Shown here: positions 38,601-49,690 of the stretch, piece after piece
Numbering within the stretch: the stretch's first letter is position 1
Layout: every line of letters begins with the position of its first letter
DNA from: Schizochytrium sp. TIO01
Lineage: Eukaryota; Sar; Bigyra; Thraustochytrida; Thraustochytriidae
Assembly: GCA_004764695.1 (NCBI GenBank)
Contig: SMSO01000004.1
Span: forward strand, 518,501 to 582,500
Reading direction: 5' to 3'
Length of the DNA stretch: 64,000 nucleotides
Notes under the pieces: model-generated
Told to the model about the DNA's origin: nothing
The model's input: only the letters and a program-made list of their open reading frames with translations
Databases searched by the model: none
Made by a program: the position numbers and the translations under genes

Positions 38601-38729
38601 CTTCGCTGTGAATACGTTGGTCGCTCTACTATGGCCAGTCCCGCCGTGGGTTACGGTGGTGTCCACGCCCTTGAGCAGCAGGATATCATCGAGCGTGCTT
38701 TTGCAGAAAACCCGGCCTCTGAGGAGTAA
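35607..38729 (+). CDS. OGDH: 2-oxoglutarate dehydrogenase E1 component, mitochondrial
   Basis: 1040 aa, single exon. Thiamine-diphosphate-dependent E1 subunit of the 2-oxoglutarate dehydrogenase complex in the TCA cycle. It decarboxylates 2-oxoglutarate and passes the succinyl group to the E2 lipoyl domain. Residues 1-30 are rich in Arg/Ala/Val with no acidic residue, a typical mitochondrial presequence. Then come the E1 N-terminal helix (ESFLQGNSAVYLEQMYEVYK), GMPHRGRLNVI (about 292-302), GDVKYHLG, HGDAAFCGQG (about 403-412, thiamine-diphosphate/Mg site) and NNQIGFTTDPR. The C-terminal transketolase-like half includes NSPLSEYGIMGFELGYA and LPHGYDGQGPEHSS. Length matches full-length eukaryotic OGDH. 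Codon use is strongly biased to C-ending codons, as in highly expressed genes, and differs from the helicase genes downstream. The ATG at 35607 is the only sensible start. Confidence 0.97.
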   Translation: MWSRRVTTATAVVQAARRAGVRSLASVPKKAPHPNESFLQGNSAVYLEQMYEVYKTNPDKVDASLATYFRNVDNGLDAGQAFQPYPGLTTQLSAASSSVAAGHNISETKAAADTINLLQLIRAYQTRGHEQANLDPLGITKPSDLPDLDYRTYGFTEADLERQFDLSGVEKEIKGILGLNRPAKLGEILGTLEEAYCGNVGLEYMHIMDREKCNFIRERFEKPHAIKDGLTKEERLQILERLTFAVMWESFLSTKWNTAKRFGLEGAESFIPGFKSLIDQATLNGVENVVIGMPHRGRLNVIANVVRKDLYKIFLQFKGLSVQNEAMFKSLRGDDYAISGDVKYHLGMTYKRKYPDGRQVELSLAANPSHLEAVDPVVVGKARAKQYYDNDEEGNRTMPVLIHGDAAFCGQGVVYETMNMSGLPDYKTGGCIHIIVNNQIGFTTDPRQSRSTRYCTDLGRAFDCPIFHVNADDPEAVAYIFKVAADYRHKYHSDVIIDVVGYRRNGHNEMDQPLFTQPNMYQIIKKTPSVLDKYSTHAIESGLCDQAHVASVKNMVMEIYEEEFRKSTEPNQYIDDNEWIDSKWEGQTAIGKFSKRQPTRVDEDVLKNIGEVIFQPPEGFSPHRTIKKLLKDKLEMVRSGENIDWGCAELLAYGSLLLEGKHVRVSGQDSQRGTFSHRHAVLHDQNEPYGTWSGLNELSNASNVKAIGEGNDKIAKASVCNSPLSEYGIMGFELGYALEDPNALIIWEAQFGDFSNGAQIVVDQFISCGETKWNRQCGLTLMLPHGYDGQGPEHSSCRIERFLQLSDEDPDQIPEHSGREQSMAIQNNNWQVCNVTTPAQIFHLLRRQVHRGFRKPLVIATPKSMLKDDLVRCTMEDLAGPDAYFHRCLLESDPVVNATPDEDIRRVIFCTGKIYYELATYRKKHDIKDVAIIRIEQITPFPFDRVAETYQKYPNAKLVFCQEEPKNMGTWYFCDDRIYTAIRQVRLDRGENIENEPELRCEYVGRSTMASPAVGYGGVHALEQQDIIERAFAENPASEE

Positions 38730-39431
38730 TTTCAGTTCATTTTCACCTTGCTTTTTTGAATTTACTTTTCATCATGTCTTACCAAGGTTAGTGTTTTTCA
38801 CCAAGAATCACAATCCATTTGACTTTTCTTCTTTGTTGATGAAGAATAGAACAAATGAACTTTGGTGTTGCAACTCATTTCCCGTGCTATCATCTTCAAA
38901 AATACTCAATAGACATTTATATCATCACAATAACAACAAAGAACCTGCTATGTTTTTCTTTCTCTCGCTTATTCGTAGTACCTCTCATGCTCGACATATG
39001 TTCAAGACTCTGAACTGTTTTAGTAAACAATTTATGCGGCACCAACTGTAAACCGGAGAGTCAAGATTTAGCTACCTCTCTTTTCCCTGTGAACGGGCGC
39101 GTCCGGTTCTTTGATTATTCATGTTTGCTATTTGCTCCATGTAATCAGTACTATGTCTGTAGTATATTTATATATCCTTCTCTTTTCACCATTCTCACCA
39201 CTCTCACTTTGGTGAACTCTAATCAAAACATCCCAAATGTTGTGACAGAGACTTTGTATTTTGGGCGCTTATCAACAAGGTAGTGCTTTCTTGTAAGGAA
39301 TCTCCCCTTCGTGCAAAGTGAAATGCATGTTTAACTTATAGTTGATATCTTTCTTTTTATTAATTAAAATATGCTGTTTTTTTTATTTTTATAGATTATT
39401 CGATATGAAATCCCGAATAATTGTGCCCATC
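38730..39431. other. 3' flank of OGDH
   Basis: AT-rich, presumably the OGDH 3' UTR and a short intergenic segment. No supported gene. Confidence 0.5.
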
Positions 39432-42400
39432 TTATGCATTCACATCTTTCATGCATTCACATCTTTGGTGAGAATGAGGCTCAATAGGAGAATTGCCCGG
39501 GCAGCACGACAGCTTGCAGAATTCGAAAACCCGCAATCAGAGACGTGAGGTGGAGCAGAAGCATGTAAAGCAGAATCAAAACCACTTACCAAGGTATCTC
39601 TAAAAGCTGCGCGAATGAGGAACAGTAACTTCGAGTTTGCAAATGCTTCAGCAGCTTCGTTTGCCACCCCAGTTGACGTGAAGTTAGAGCCCGCAAGAGA
39701 TGTTCGCATTCCCATTTCTGCAAATTAGCATGTTCGTTGAATGATGCATTTGATATGGAATTGGACATCAGCAGAATTGGACATTGGACACCCGTGCCAT
39801 CCATAGTGTCCATATTAGGTATTTCAAGTTGTGTATCTGTCAGTCTTATGTTCGAATAACATTACCTTGCTTTAGCAAAAGGTTCATATGTCTATAACTT
39901 ACGCTGTTCCAGGGTGATGAGATTTTCCCAATCCCGAGGGAATAATTTCTGGTGTGCCTGATCCAAGATTGTCGGATCAAATGCACTCTTTTCAAAGGAC
40001 ATATCAAAATCTACAGGTGCAAGTAGAACATCCTGTTCCAATGGGGCATCGAGAATCACCATATTATTCGCATGAGAGTTGCAGTGCACACCAGTGTCAT
40101 CAGGGTAGGTTCCCCACGATAGTCCAGCTGCAGCCAGAGCATAGCATGTCACACCACACTGCCAGCCCAGGACAAAGGCCAGCTGCAAAAGAATGCTCCC
40201 ATTCGCCGTTTCATCTTCGGAAATCTCCTCCAGTGCACTTTCAAGATCCCGGACTGTAGGAGCCCACAGTGGATGCAATGAATACCTGATGCCGGGTACT
40301 TTCTCTTGAAGTTTCACAAGTCCTCGAAGATCCTGCACAGGAAGACCACACTCCGCAATGGTGGCGGTTTCCCACACTTCATCTTGCATGCCTCGTGCTT
40401 CAGAAATACGCCTCTGAAGTATTGGTATCGTGTCTTCTCCCATATGAGCGCACATCATTGGTATTAAAAGCTCAATTCCAGCAAGCACATGATCACCAAG
40501 GCGTCGATCACCTAGTGTCTCATAGACATTGCCAAAGCACGCAACCTCTTCAGGCAACCCAGGAGTATAATATCGGTAAAAGCAAACAGGGACATTTCCG
40601 GCACGAACCCCATACGGAGTAAGAACCTCGTGAACTAATTCACTCATTCGCATTTCTATTCTGGAGGTGTCTGCAAAGAGACATCCACGAACAGTCTCCT
40701 CGCCATGATCTCCACGAGTCTCGATGGTGAAGCCATCCTCATTATTCCCGCAGCCTTTGATACGGTAGGCACGATTGTTAAGGCGTACGATTGCAGATCG
40801 GACCCCGGAAGCACTGCACTTCAGAGCACTAGGCTCTTGCAATGCTTCCAGCTCTGTACACTTTATCATAGGCAATGTTGTGAGAGCCCCAGGGGCAAAG
40901 ACACTCTTTTCCGAAGAACTTGCAAACATACAATGCGCATGTGCAGGCATTCGAGGCTCCACAAGCACACGAGGCTCGATACCACCTTCATTATGGATTA
41001 TCACACTAGCATGGTCCTCAGAACTTGCATAGCTATCAGGAACAAAATGTGGTACAGAAAATATGCGTCCTGCGGTTGGTTTAAGCCAAGTTGGTGAGGA
41101 ACCAAAAAAGAGATCTGCGCGTGAATGAAGAATCAGTGCTTCTCTGCAGAGCTCGCAAGCAGAGTTTGATGGTGAATGCACAAAAAGACGATCCTCCTTG
41201 GTAAGTCCCATACCAATTTCATAGCTCATTTGTTCCTCAGAGGTCATACCCTCATCGAGATTAAACACTACATTTGTTGGGGGGTTCTTAGCAGTTGGCC
41301 CAGTTAGGAGATTGAGCCAGTGCGAGACCATCATTGTGCCACTAGCAAGGCATGGGCACACCCAAGACCCAAAAAAACGCGTCTCCGGAAGCACGGGACG
41401 AGGAATAAAGCGTAAATCAGATCGCTCGGAGATTTTTCCAGGCAACAAGAGGTCCATTACGCGAGAATGAACGCATTCCAAGAATGCTTCGAATCTGGAC
41501 TTGTTATTGAGATCAGTTACAGCCTTCGCATCAACATCATCCAGTGAACTAGTTACAATCTTCCTCGTTGTAGGTCCCCACATTCGAAATTGACGATCAC
41601 ACCGCAAAAATTCGCACATTATGGACGAAAGGCTATCGTTTGGAAGAGTCCCTTCAGTGTCCTGAAAACAATTCCACCGTTCCATAATGTCAGCGATATT
41701 TCGCAAGCCAAATGAACTCTTAGTAGTTTCTTGACAGAAAGGACATGCTTCTTGAGGTTGCCCTGAGTACACCTCCGTCATGAATTTCCATGCAAACGAC
41801 TGCCCAGTGGCAACAGGAATGCAAAGCTCCTTTGCAAGTGAGGCCATGCAACAGTCAAACATCACTCCCACATCAGCACAGTTGAATATAACTGTTGACA
41901 TCCGTGCTAGCTCTACAACAGTTGGCCAATTCTCCAGAATATCACCATCCAGAGTGAGGATTGTGGAGCGAAGGTTGTGCTGTTTAAGTAAGTTTAAACG
42001 AGCTACATCGACTTTACTTTTGCCGATATCATCTCGACTTGACAAGCATTGGCGTGTCAAGTTGGACGCATCGACCTTATCATAATCAAGAAGAATGATA
42101 CATCCCACGCCGAGTCGCGCCAGAGTAAGGGCAGTGTTTTGTCCTACACCACCAGTTCCCACAACTAGACAAACCTGGCGATTCACAAGTCCTTGATCAA
42201 AATCGACCATAACGCGCTGCCGATCGAAAATATCCCCGTATACTTCCGGAGGCGGGGGCTTCTTACGATGTTCTACAGACCGACCACTTTTGTACTCTTC
42301 GCTATTTGGATCCCACTCTTCATCCCGGCGCAAGAAACCTGGTTTTAACGCATCAGACTGAAAAGAACGCTCAGGTTGCTGATCACACCATGTGCGGAGG

Positions 42401-43665
42401 TCTGACAAAGAATTGTCTACAGCCTCAGGAACAAACGGTGCTGGCGAATCTGTACTAAAAAGTCCCCCATCAGTCACGAGTGTGTACAGGTGATTAAATA
42501 TCGCGACAACTGCCTCGATTTCCTGAATAAGAAGGAAAACGCGAAGCTCTCGCGGGCGATGAGTCCAGTAAAGAGAGTTTTTAACGCATCCTTTCCAGTA
42601 TTCTGGTACACCACTCTCATAAAAGCCTTCTAGCATTTCATTGGGCATATGCTGGTATATAATGTGAGCTGCTCGAAGCTTTGCCAAAAACTTAGGGTGG
42701 TAATCCTCCATAATGGAATTGGCTAACCCCCGGGGATCGGGAAATTTCGCAGTGCCTGCAAGCACCTCAAGGCTTTCGTCACATGCCGAGTGTGCTTCTG
42801 TGAATTGCAAACAGGTTTTGTCAAAGGACTCTGCAAAGTAAAGAATTTTTGACTCAGGGTTCAAGGCGGCTGCAGCCCAATGCGTAACGCAACCGAAAAC
42901 TATGGCTCTAGGTATTTTATCCCCTTTTGCAAGCAGTTCTTCCAAACTGCCATATACGCCAATTTTTCCACACAGCCTAACATCATTATCAACAAGGAAC
43001 TGCATCTGTGCCTGGTCCATAGTGACTGACTGAATGCCACTTGTGGACCAGAGCTGCGCTACGCGATTGTAGTCATACAGTGCTCGGAGCCAACGAAGCG
43101 TTTCGCACCAGAATAACTCGTCGAGTCTACTTCTGTGAGGATAAGGTTGAATAAGCTGCATAGCGTTGAAGAGAGCATGGAACCCGCACGCATTAGGATG
43201 CCACTGACGCAGTGATGTAGGTTGACAAAACGTGACATCACCGACTTTGAACTGATGCACCACATCCTTAATTTCTGGGGTGAAGGTCTTCTTGTTTCGA
43301 CCTCCATTGTTATCATCACACGATTCATTGCGGAAATCTTTTGCAGCAGGAGTGGCAACAGAGAGCACAAAGCCACAGAGAATTTGGCCAACACGTTCTG
43401 CAGAGGTGTTGCAGGAAATCTCGAGTTGGTTTTCAATACCAACACCCCTCAGACGTGTCCGAATGCTTATCTCAAGCCGTGTATCCCGTTGTGCATCGTC
43501 AATTTCGCGAGCTAGATCTGCTGCAAGCACAAGATTTTCACCAGGCTCTGGGCAATCACGTACGCAACGCACGAGTTGAACACTAGTACTAGATCCTTTG
43601 GACTTGGTCTCAAGTTGCTTCAGAAGTTCTTGACCGAGGCCATATACTTCTTCGCGCCACGACAT
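39432..43665 (-). CDS. Multidomain E1/ThiF-like protein with Cys-His protease-like and kinase-like segments
   Basis: Large protein: 1254 residues in the main exon (43665-39903). Two small downstream exons are modelled at 39717-39590 and 39512-39432; a GTAAGT donor sits at the end of the main frame, and the last exon is least sure. An N-terminal segment holds NACGFHALFNA (C160) and VTHWAAAALNP (H262), in the Cys-then-His order of papain-fold enzymes such as Josephin. The centre is a clear E1/ThiF/MoeB adenylating domain: GTGGVG (503-508), LLDYDKVDASNLTRQ and GKSKVDVA, with CPFC (641-644) and CELC (837-840) as a four-Cys zinc site. The C-terminal part has YRIKGCG (K970), a conserved Glu-containing helix, HANNM (H1198) and DFDMSF (D1219), resembling the kinase fold of SelO/YdiU. 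The ThiF assignment is firm; the other two are inference. The target is unknown. Confidence 0.7.
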
Positions 43666-43984
43666 GATTCTTCCTTCCTTTCGTTCGTAGCTCTAGCCCG
43701 TCAACCGACACGTGTAATTAGAACAACGACTAGAGCGTCACCGTAACCAGGGACAGCGAGATCACTTGCAGTCTCCGCAAGGTTGAGTGGATTTACCTTG
43801 TGCGCCTTCTTCTTTCTTCTTCGTTCTTCTTTTCAAGTTCTTTGGATTCTCATCCTTTTTACCCAGAAACATTATTTAACTATGCCCTTACTTATTGTTT
43901 TCTCTAACCATTTAGATACGATTGGCTCTTGTTAAGTCGAGAGAACTTTCTACCCCTACGTACCTACTTTTTAATACAGAAGTG

Positions 43985-44040
43985 ACTCTCACTTGTCACA
44001 ACTCCTATCAATTCTTTGACTTGGTCAAAACCCAAGTCGA
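43985..44040 (+). repeat. Dispersed intergenic repeat, copy A
   Basis: Shares CTCTCACTTGTCA, CAACTCCTATCAAT and a TTTGACTT-GTCAAAA-CCAAG tail with copies B (44108) and C (48397); it lacks four bases (GAGG) in the middle. Confidence 0.6.
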
Positions 44041-44107
44041 AATAATTCCCAATACAAAGTTGGTAGGAAGGTACCTAGGTAAGACAGAATTTACCAAGGT
44101 TAACCAT

Positions 44108-44167
44108 CATTCTCACTTGTCAGAGGCAACTCCTATCAATCTTTTAAACTTGAGTAAAAACCAAGCC
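44108..44167 (+). repeat. Dispersed intergenic repeat, copy B
   Basis: Core TCTCACTTGTCAGAGGCAAC, then TCCTATCAATCTTTTAAACT and an AAAACCAAGCC tail; a diverged direct repeat of copy A. Confidence 0.65.
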
Positions 44168-44382
44168 AAACAATCACTAATTGGTAAAGTGATCGAAAAG
44201 ACTAATGTGAATTCCAAGTAAGATATCAGGTACGACGGAATGGTTTAAATAAATTATAGGCCACCAACCACGTGAAAGGCAAACGTCTTCAAGCATGACT
44301 GCAGTTCTCTAGTTACCGTTTTTGTTTTAGTATTTCAAGCAAACATCTATTTCAAAAAACAACATCTTGATAAGCTCAGTTT

Positions 44383-47300
44383 TTATATATTTACAGGTCG
44401 TGTTATATTTAGTTTTCTTCGTTTTGTATGCCCTGCTATCTTCTTCTGGGAAGAAACGTGGCATTTTGAGATTGATCTTGCACAACGTTTGAGGGACTTT
44501 CTGAGCTTTTCCTTTGTCATGTTTGTTTTATCACCCTTATTGCCATCATCATCATCATCATCATCATCATCGTCTTCTTCTTCTTCCTCCTCCTCCTCTT
44601 CTTCTTCAATATCAGTGTTATTGATATGTTTGTGCTTCGAGAGGAGGTCAAGTAAACTTTTCTCAGAAACCTCTTCAAATCTACCCTTTGCCATTTTCTT
44701 GCTGAAGAAGTCTGTGAGCAGCTTGATAACATTGCGTTGCCCTTTAGCTTCGGAACCTTTGAAAATATTGACCAACCATATCTCGATCTCTTCTTTAAGC
44801 ATCTGTGTGCTGCTATGAGTAAAGGTATCAGGGATTTGAACTAGGGTGTTCTTGTGGGTATACAGTTTCTCCTTTTCATACAGTGGTTTGCACGCGCCAA
44901 ATATGGTAAAACACATGCTTGATGGAAAATACTCCTGAGCATGTTTGCGCATCTTGGCTTGTGCCATTTTGTGGATCTTTTGGAGCATACTATCGAGATC
45001 ACCTTCACAAGTGCATTCACTCAGCATGGAAAACATTTGCGTTTCTAGTTTCAACAGCTCCCACATCGATGCTGAAACGTGTAAACTTGGGGCAGCATTG
45101 TGTGATGTGATGCCGTGACATACCTTTCGAACGATGTCGAGAGCTTTTGTGTGGTCGATTCTTCTTTCTCTTCTCTGCAGGTAGACTAAGTCTGTTAGCT
45201 GCACCGTGTGTTGAAGAGACTCTATTGCAATAGAGTTCTCAAACATATCCATTCCAACAACTATAATCTTCAACTCTTTTCTGCATCGACCCTGCGATTC
45301 TCCGAAGCCACTGTGAACTAGCTGAATCAGTTCTAGGACTGCTTGAAGGTAGTAAACACCAACTTTGAGAGGCACTCGGAAAACAGTTTCATCAGACGAT
45401 TCACGCTTTTGCGCTTTCAAGCCCAACAACCAATTTTTCCAACGCTCGAATTTGTCTTCTTGGAGAAAAATTCGCTGTTTTCCAGACTTGAAGACATCTT
45501 GGTTTAACATGTGAGTCCTATCTTTGGTGAATATTTGACGAATAAGTGCTTCCACGTTAACTCTCTTTAGCTTTTCAAGGAAAAAGGCATTTACGAAAAG
45601 TTCTGGCTCTTTGTAGCCGGCATTGCACCGTTTCGTTGAATAGGCCGCAAAAGTAACGACAGAGCATTTCTTGGGGTTGCACGCGATCATTTCTTCGGCC
45701 ATCCATTTTGCAATCAGGATATGGCCTACGTTTGAGCTGCGAATATCAGGAGTCTCATCAAAACTTGCAGAATACTCGTTTATGATGAGGGTACAGGTAG
45801 AACCTGCACGCCTAGCGAGCTTGTCTAGCAAAGCTAGATAAGGAATCGGAATCCCTGGCTCGATGGTAGCCTTCGTAGAGTTTAACGAGCAGAGAACTTG
45901 CCTGAAAGTATCTGAGCATGCCCCGTGAAAGTTCTTACGTGGGAAAGTTGTAATCTTCTTGGTGATCAACATGGCTTGATCAGTATCTTCAAAGTTGACC
46001 GGAACTAGACCTCCTTGTCCTCCTTTCCCTAAACAGTATCCAGACGCAGGTTGAAGACGGACAAAAGACAATGACTTCTCCCCGTACATATAATGTGACT
46101 TCAAACACTTCACAGCCACGAGGCTGATGGGAGAAGTAGTAATCAAAGTCAAATGCCGTTTCCAGCGTGGCCAAACTGACTTCGCAAAACTACGAGCAAA
46201 TGATGTATTTGCAAGCACTCTATGTGCCTCGTCAATAATAAGATAATCAGGTTGTCTCGTGATAGATTCTGCTTTTGATTTCCGCTTACTGTTTCGAAGA
46301 AGTTTACGGCTCAGACTATACTTCCCGCTCGTTAGACGACAAGTGAAGTTCACAGATGAAACCTCATGGCTTGATTCAATGGTAGAGGAGCATGTTCGTT
46401 GCCAAGGCCCTGCCCTCAAGCCCTGGCGTTTTTGGTCAATCTCCCAGTTTGCAATTTGCTCTGGAAGAACATGCATGCCTTTCGGACATTTAACTTCATT
46501 ATAGATGGTGAAGTATTCGTAGTTTAAAGTTTGCACTAATAATTTCATCTCCAGCTTCTTTTGACGTTTACCACTTGAGAGTATCAGCACCCGCTGACCT
46601 AGAGTACCTGCTTGAACTAAGCCTCGTACCGCGATTGCGCGATAATCTAGCTTGAGAGGGCTCTCTGACGTAATAACCACTCGTTTACGACCCCAGAAGC
46701 TCTTAAAGAGCACTGACTTTGGATTCAAGAGTTCTTCGGCCTCAACAATCTTTTTCAAGAGCTCGTATCCAATACTAATGATGAGGATACACTGAATCAC
46801 TGATGGAACTATAATCGATTGGTGTTTTAGCTCGATTCTGAGAGCTTTGCCAATAGCTGCTACAACCTTTGCTTTCTTGCGCAATTTGGCTGCATCATCA
46901 AGAACATCAAGGCCAAATGCTTCGCATTCTCCTGTCCCGTCTTTCCAGACAACACTCTCAAAGTAGGTTCGCTCAAAAGCTTTCTCAATGAGAATGCTGC
47001 GACGTGTTCTGGATGGAGATTTGTGATATGGTAGGCCCTTGGAAGCCATGTGTCTTGCGCCAACGCTATCATCTGTACTTTCACTAGACTCACTCTCAAT
47101 TTCTGGTTCGTCACTAATATCCACGTCATTGGAAGAGGCTCTGCCGTGATATGACGGACCTCGTGAAATTACGTGTCTTGCACCAACTCTACCACCTGAA
47201 CTTTCACTAGAATCGCTCTCAGTGTCTGAATCATCACTGATTTCCGAGCTGTTGGAACAGGGTTTCATGTAATACGGTCCAAATGGAGCTTTTTGCCTTG

Positions 47301-47871
47301 TGTCAACCCTATCATCTAAAGCATCAATCGAATCTCCCGAATCGTCTGGTTTATCACCAGCCTCATCACAGGAGAAGCTCTCAGAAACAGCATTAGCCTT
47401 TGGGCTGGAGTTGCAGCTGAGTCTCCTCTTGCTACACTCCCAATCGAAGGCATCGGTATGAGAAGTCAGATCATCGGGACCTTCGTTAAAATCATCTTCA
47501 TCTGAGTCATCGCTAACCTCATTGCGATCTCGATCAGGGCTTAATTCTGTATCTTTTCCAGAGCCCTTGGCTTGCTCATGGTCAGGCCCAGGGTACTCCA
47601 AGGTATTTTCTTGACTGAGCTCTTCAGAGTTCTCAACTACGGCATTCCCGGCTGTGATATCATCAGCAGAACGCTGCTTCGGCTGCAACACGGAGGCTTG
47701 TTCAAGGCTCCCAACCAGAGCATTCTTGTTTGTGATACAATCAGCAGAGTATCCCTTCGGCGCCAACCCGGAGGCTCGCTTGGCATCGTGCGACTGCACA
47801 GACTTGCGCCCGTGTGAATTGGAATCGCTACGATATTCAGTGCATGGCTCAGGCTGCTCGTTGCTTGTCAT
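44383..47871 (-). CDS. Degenerate SF2-helicase-like protein, paralogue of the LRR-helicase
   Basis: 1162 aa, single exon. The longest frame starts at TTG (47934); the first ATG is at 47871. The N-terminal third is low-complexity and acidic, with a tandem repeat of about 43 residues (unit containing SSESSGGRVGARH and SRGPSYH, then a diverged copy). The central and C-terminal parts align by eye with the 53154-56846 protein: FKSFWGRKRVVIT, a Walker-B-like LIIDEAHR (D547-H550), a motif like TTSPIS after it, and IIVVGMD...QLTDLVYLQ near 900. The nucleotide-binding loop is lost: the paralogue's GGKT is here PLKLD (about 405-409). The motif VI arginine context GRVNHG is changed to RKVCHG (915-920). 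The C-terminus is a long Glu/Asp run followed by a basic tail. ATPase activity is therefore doubtful. It may be a regulatory pseudoenzyme or a decaying copy; the frame is fully open. Confidence 0.7.
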   Translation of the reverse strand: MTSNEQPEPCTEYRSDSNSHGRKSVQSHDAKRASGLAPKGYSADCITNKNALVGSLEQASVLQPKQRSADDITAGNAVVENSEELSQENTLEYPGPDHEQAKGSGKDTELSPDRDRNEVSDDSDEDDFNEGPDDLTSHTDAFDWECSKRRLSCNSSPKANAVSESFSCDEAGDKPDDSGDSIDALDDRVDTRQKAPFGPYYMKPCSNSSEISDDSDTESDSSESSGGRVGARHVISRGPSYHGRASSNDVDISDEPEIESESSESTDDSVGARHMASKGLPYHKSPSRTRRSILIEKAFERTYFESVVWKDGTGECEAFGLDVLDDAAKLRKKAKVVAAIGKALRIELKHQSIIVPSVIQCILIISIGYELLKKIVEAEELLNPKSVLFKSFWGRKRVVITSESPLKLDYRAIAVRGLVQAGTLGQRVLILSSGKRQKKLEMKLLVQTLNYEYFTIYNEVKCPKGMHVLPEQIANWEIDQKRQGLRAGPWQRTCSSTIESSHEVSSVNFTCRLTSGKYSLSRKLLRNSKRKSKAESITRQPDYLIIDEAHRVLANTSFARSFAKSVWPRWKRHLTLITTSPISLVAVKCLKSHYMYGEKSLSFVRLQPASGYCLGKGGQGGLVPVNFEDTDQAMLITKKITTFPRKNFHGACSDTFRQVLCSLNSTKATIEPGIPIPYLALLDKLARRAGSTCTLIINEYSASFDETPDIRSSNVGHILIAKWMAEEMIACNPKKCSVVTFAAYSTKRCNAGYKEPELFVNAFFLEKLKRVNVEALIRQIFTKDRTHMLNQDVFKSGKQRIFLQEDKFERWKNWLLGLKAQKRESSDETVFRVPLKVGVYYLQAVLELIQLVHSGFGESQGRCRKELKIIVVGMDMFENSIAIESLQHTVQLTDLVYLQRRERRIDHTKALDIVRKVCHGITSHNAAPSLHVSASMWELLKLETQMFSMLSECTCEGDLDSMLQKIHKMAQAKMRKHAQEYFPSSMCFTIFGACKPLYEKEKLYTHKNTLVQIPDTFTHSSTQMLKEEIEIWLVNIFKGSEAKGQRNVIKLLTDFFSKKMAKGRFEEVSEKSLLDLLSKHKHINNTDIEEEEEEEEEEEDDDDDDDDDDGNKGDKTNMTKEKLRKSLKRCARSISKCHVSSQKKIAGHTKRRKLNITRPVNI

Positions 47872-48074
47872 TGTTCCGTCAGGGCAAACACAACAACTCA
47901 ATTCAATTAAAGGCTCTGCAGTATCGGTATGCAATAGGGGACTGCAGCCACCAAATGCAGAATCTATTGAGCTCTACCTACTTATAATAAGCTAGTTACT
48001 GGTAGCTCGAGAGGCTCAATTTCTCACTTAACCAACTTGAAGCAATAGTGGGAATTGGAGCCACTCTGTCGTTT

Positions 48075-48077
<3 letters not shown>

Positions 48078-48107
<30 letters not shown>

Positions 48108-48131
48108 CTTCTTCTTCTTCTTCTTCTTCTT
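48078..48131. repeat. (TTC)n microsatellite
   Basis: About 18 trinucleotide units, 200 bases upstream of the degenerate helicase start. It gives a spurious poly-Phe frame. Confidence 0.9.
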
Positions 48132-48337
48132 TAATTTCTTTAAAAAAACTAATGCTCATATCTTTGATATCGCTCCCAGTTTTAATCAATATTCTCTTCT
48201 TCTTTTCTTCTTCGGCTCTTCCTCGTCTCTTCTTTTGTTACTTCTACTTGTGTTTTTATTTTCTTGTTCCTCCATGTCGGCCCTGGCTGATTATTCTGGC
48301 TTGAACATTTTTTTACCCAAGCTATAAGATTTTTAAG

Positions 48338-48421
48338 GAGCTCCCTCTGACTAGTATGAGTGAACAATAAGAACGCAAAACTCAAGTCAAAACAAGCACT
48401 CTCACTAGTCAGAGGCAACTC
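48338..48421. repeat. Imperfect inverted repeat containing dispersed repeat copy C
   Basis: Two 25-base arms, 48338-48362 and 48397-48421, matching at about 21 of 25 positions in inverted orientation, with a 34-base spacer. Both arms contain ACTAGTCAGAGG or its complement. The right arm is the start of repeat copy C, which continues to about 48460. Confidence 0.65.
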
Positions 48422-48770
48422 TTTGACTTCTTTTAACTTAGTCAAAAGTCAAGCCAGCTCAGCTGGTAGGAATCACATCAGTGGCAGACCATATGAGGTA
48501 CCCATGAGGTACCTAACTAGTAATTTACAGTTTAGGTGCATTGGCATTCTATTTAGCGGCAATCCTTTCCGAAGAGGCCAAAGAAGTAGGCAGTATACGT
48601 TTGCAGCCCGTGTGACATACCTATAGCGATACGTATCGCTCAGCTTGAGTTGAAAATTTTATGGAGAAAAGCAAATGCTCAGACCAAGTGCCCGAGCTTT
48701 TCTATCTACCATAGTACACTGCCCGCTTTGGTTCTTTCACTGGCAGGTTTTTAACGAAGTAAAAGGGTTG

Positions 48771-48840
48771 CTGCTATTAGTCAGAGGCGTTACTATCAAT
48801 GGTATTCACGTTCTTTTACTTGAAAACTCAATCAAGTACA
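48771..48840 (+). repeat. Dispersed intergenic repeat, copy D (diverged)
   Basis: Contains TAGTCAGAGGCG, TACTATCAAT, then TTTACTTGAAAACTCAATCAAG, in the same order as copies A-C. Confidence 0.45.
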
Positions 48841-49690
48841 TATTAGGATTGAGAAGAAAGTTTTGACTTGTGATACATACCGGAGGATTTTTTCTGGGCA
48901 GCGACGGGATGCTAGTCAACATCGTCGTCGAACAATTGTAAACTGTAGACCACTCTCACTATCCAGTCAAACTATTTCTCTTGGGATGTTCTAGGGCGTG
49001 CCCGACTGAGTCTACTCGTATAGCAAACAATGGCAAGAACACCGTCAAACTTTTTTAATACTGCTTGAAGATCGAGGTCGCGTTCCTCCATCTTGTGGAA
49101 AATTCTGAGCATAGTCTCATGATGTCGAGCATTGTCTCATGAGGAGCATGCTGGCTGGAGTGGAAATCTTCAAGCTTGCTCCTCCTGAGACTTCACCCAG
49201 TGTTCAAGCCTACCAAAACAAGTTGCCCAGTCAAACTGACGGAGCTATGCAATTGAGCAACTCTCGCTCTTTTTCTCTCCCGATATTTCTTTTTTCGTCG
49301 TGCCGCCTCTCGAAGCACCTTTCTTAAAAACTATGCTTTTACTTAGGTGAGTTGAAACACATGCCAACCTCCAAGCAGATACCACCTACCTACCCAGATA
49401 GGTGTTCTTCTTCTTCAAGGGCCTGTAGCAACATGTAATCATAAGAACACCTTGAGTAAATCGTGCATTTAGCAAAGAAAAAGGATTTAGTTACTGGTAC
49501 CGTACCTTATAGTTAGCTACTGCTACCTACTATACCTAAGCGACGCAGCCCACAACTCAACTTTTACAACAAACCGGCGAGGTGTTGTGCTAGAAACCTA
49601 GCGAGAGCCACAACCTTTCAATCGGGCAAAGCCTTAGGGCGAGTATCAGCCACCCATACCTAACCAGAAAGCTTGTGCTCTCCTATAATT

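Larger units (their letters stand above)
43666..44382. other. Intergenic region with two copies of a dispersed repeat
   Basis: Promoter side of the E1-like gene. The open frame at 43922-44221 begins with TTG and is created by two direct copies of the repeat described at 43985 and 44108. I do not consider it a gene. Confidence 0.5.
47872..49690. other. Divergent intergenic region between two helicase genes
   Basis: Contains a (TTC)n array, copies C and D of the dispersed repeat, an inverted-repeat arm at 48338-48362, and palindrome-rich GTACC/CTAG tags at about 48499-48523 and 49496-49540. Probably holds the promoters of both neighbours. The open frames inside begin at or run through repeats; I see no gene. 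Confidence 0.5.
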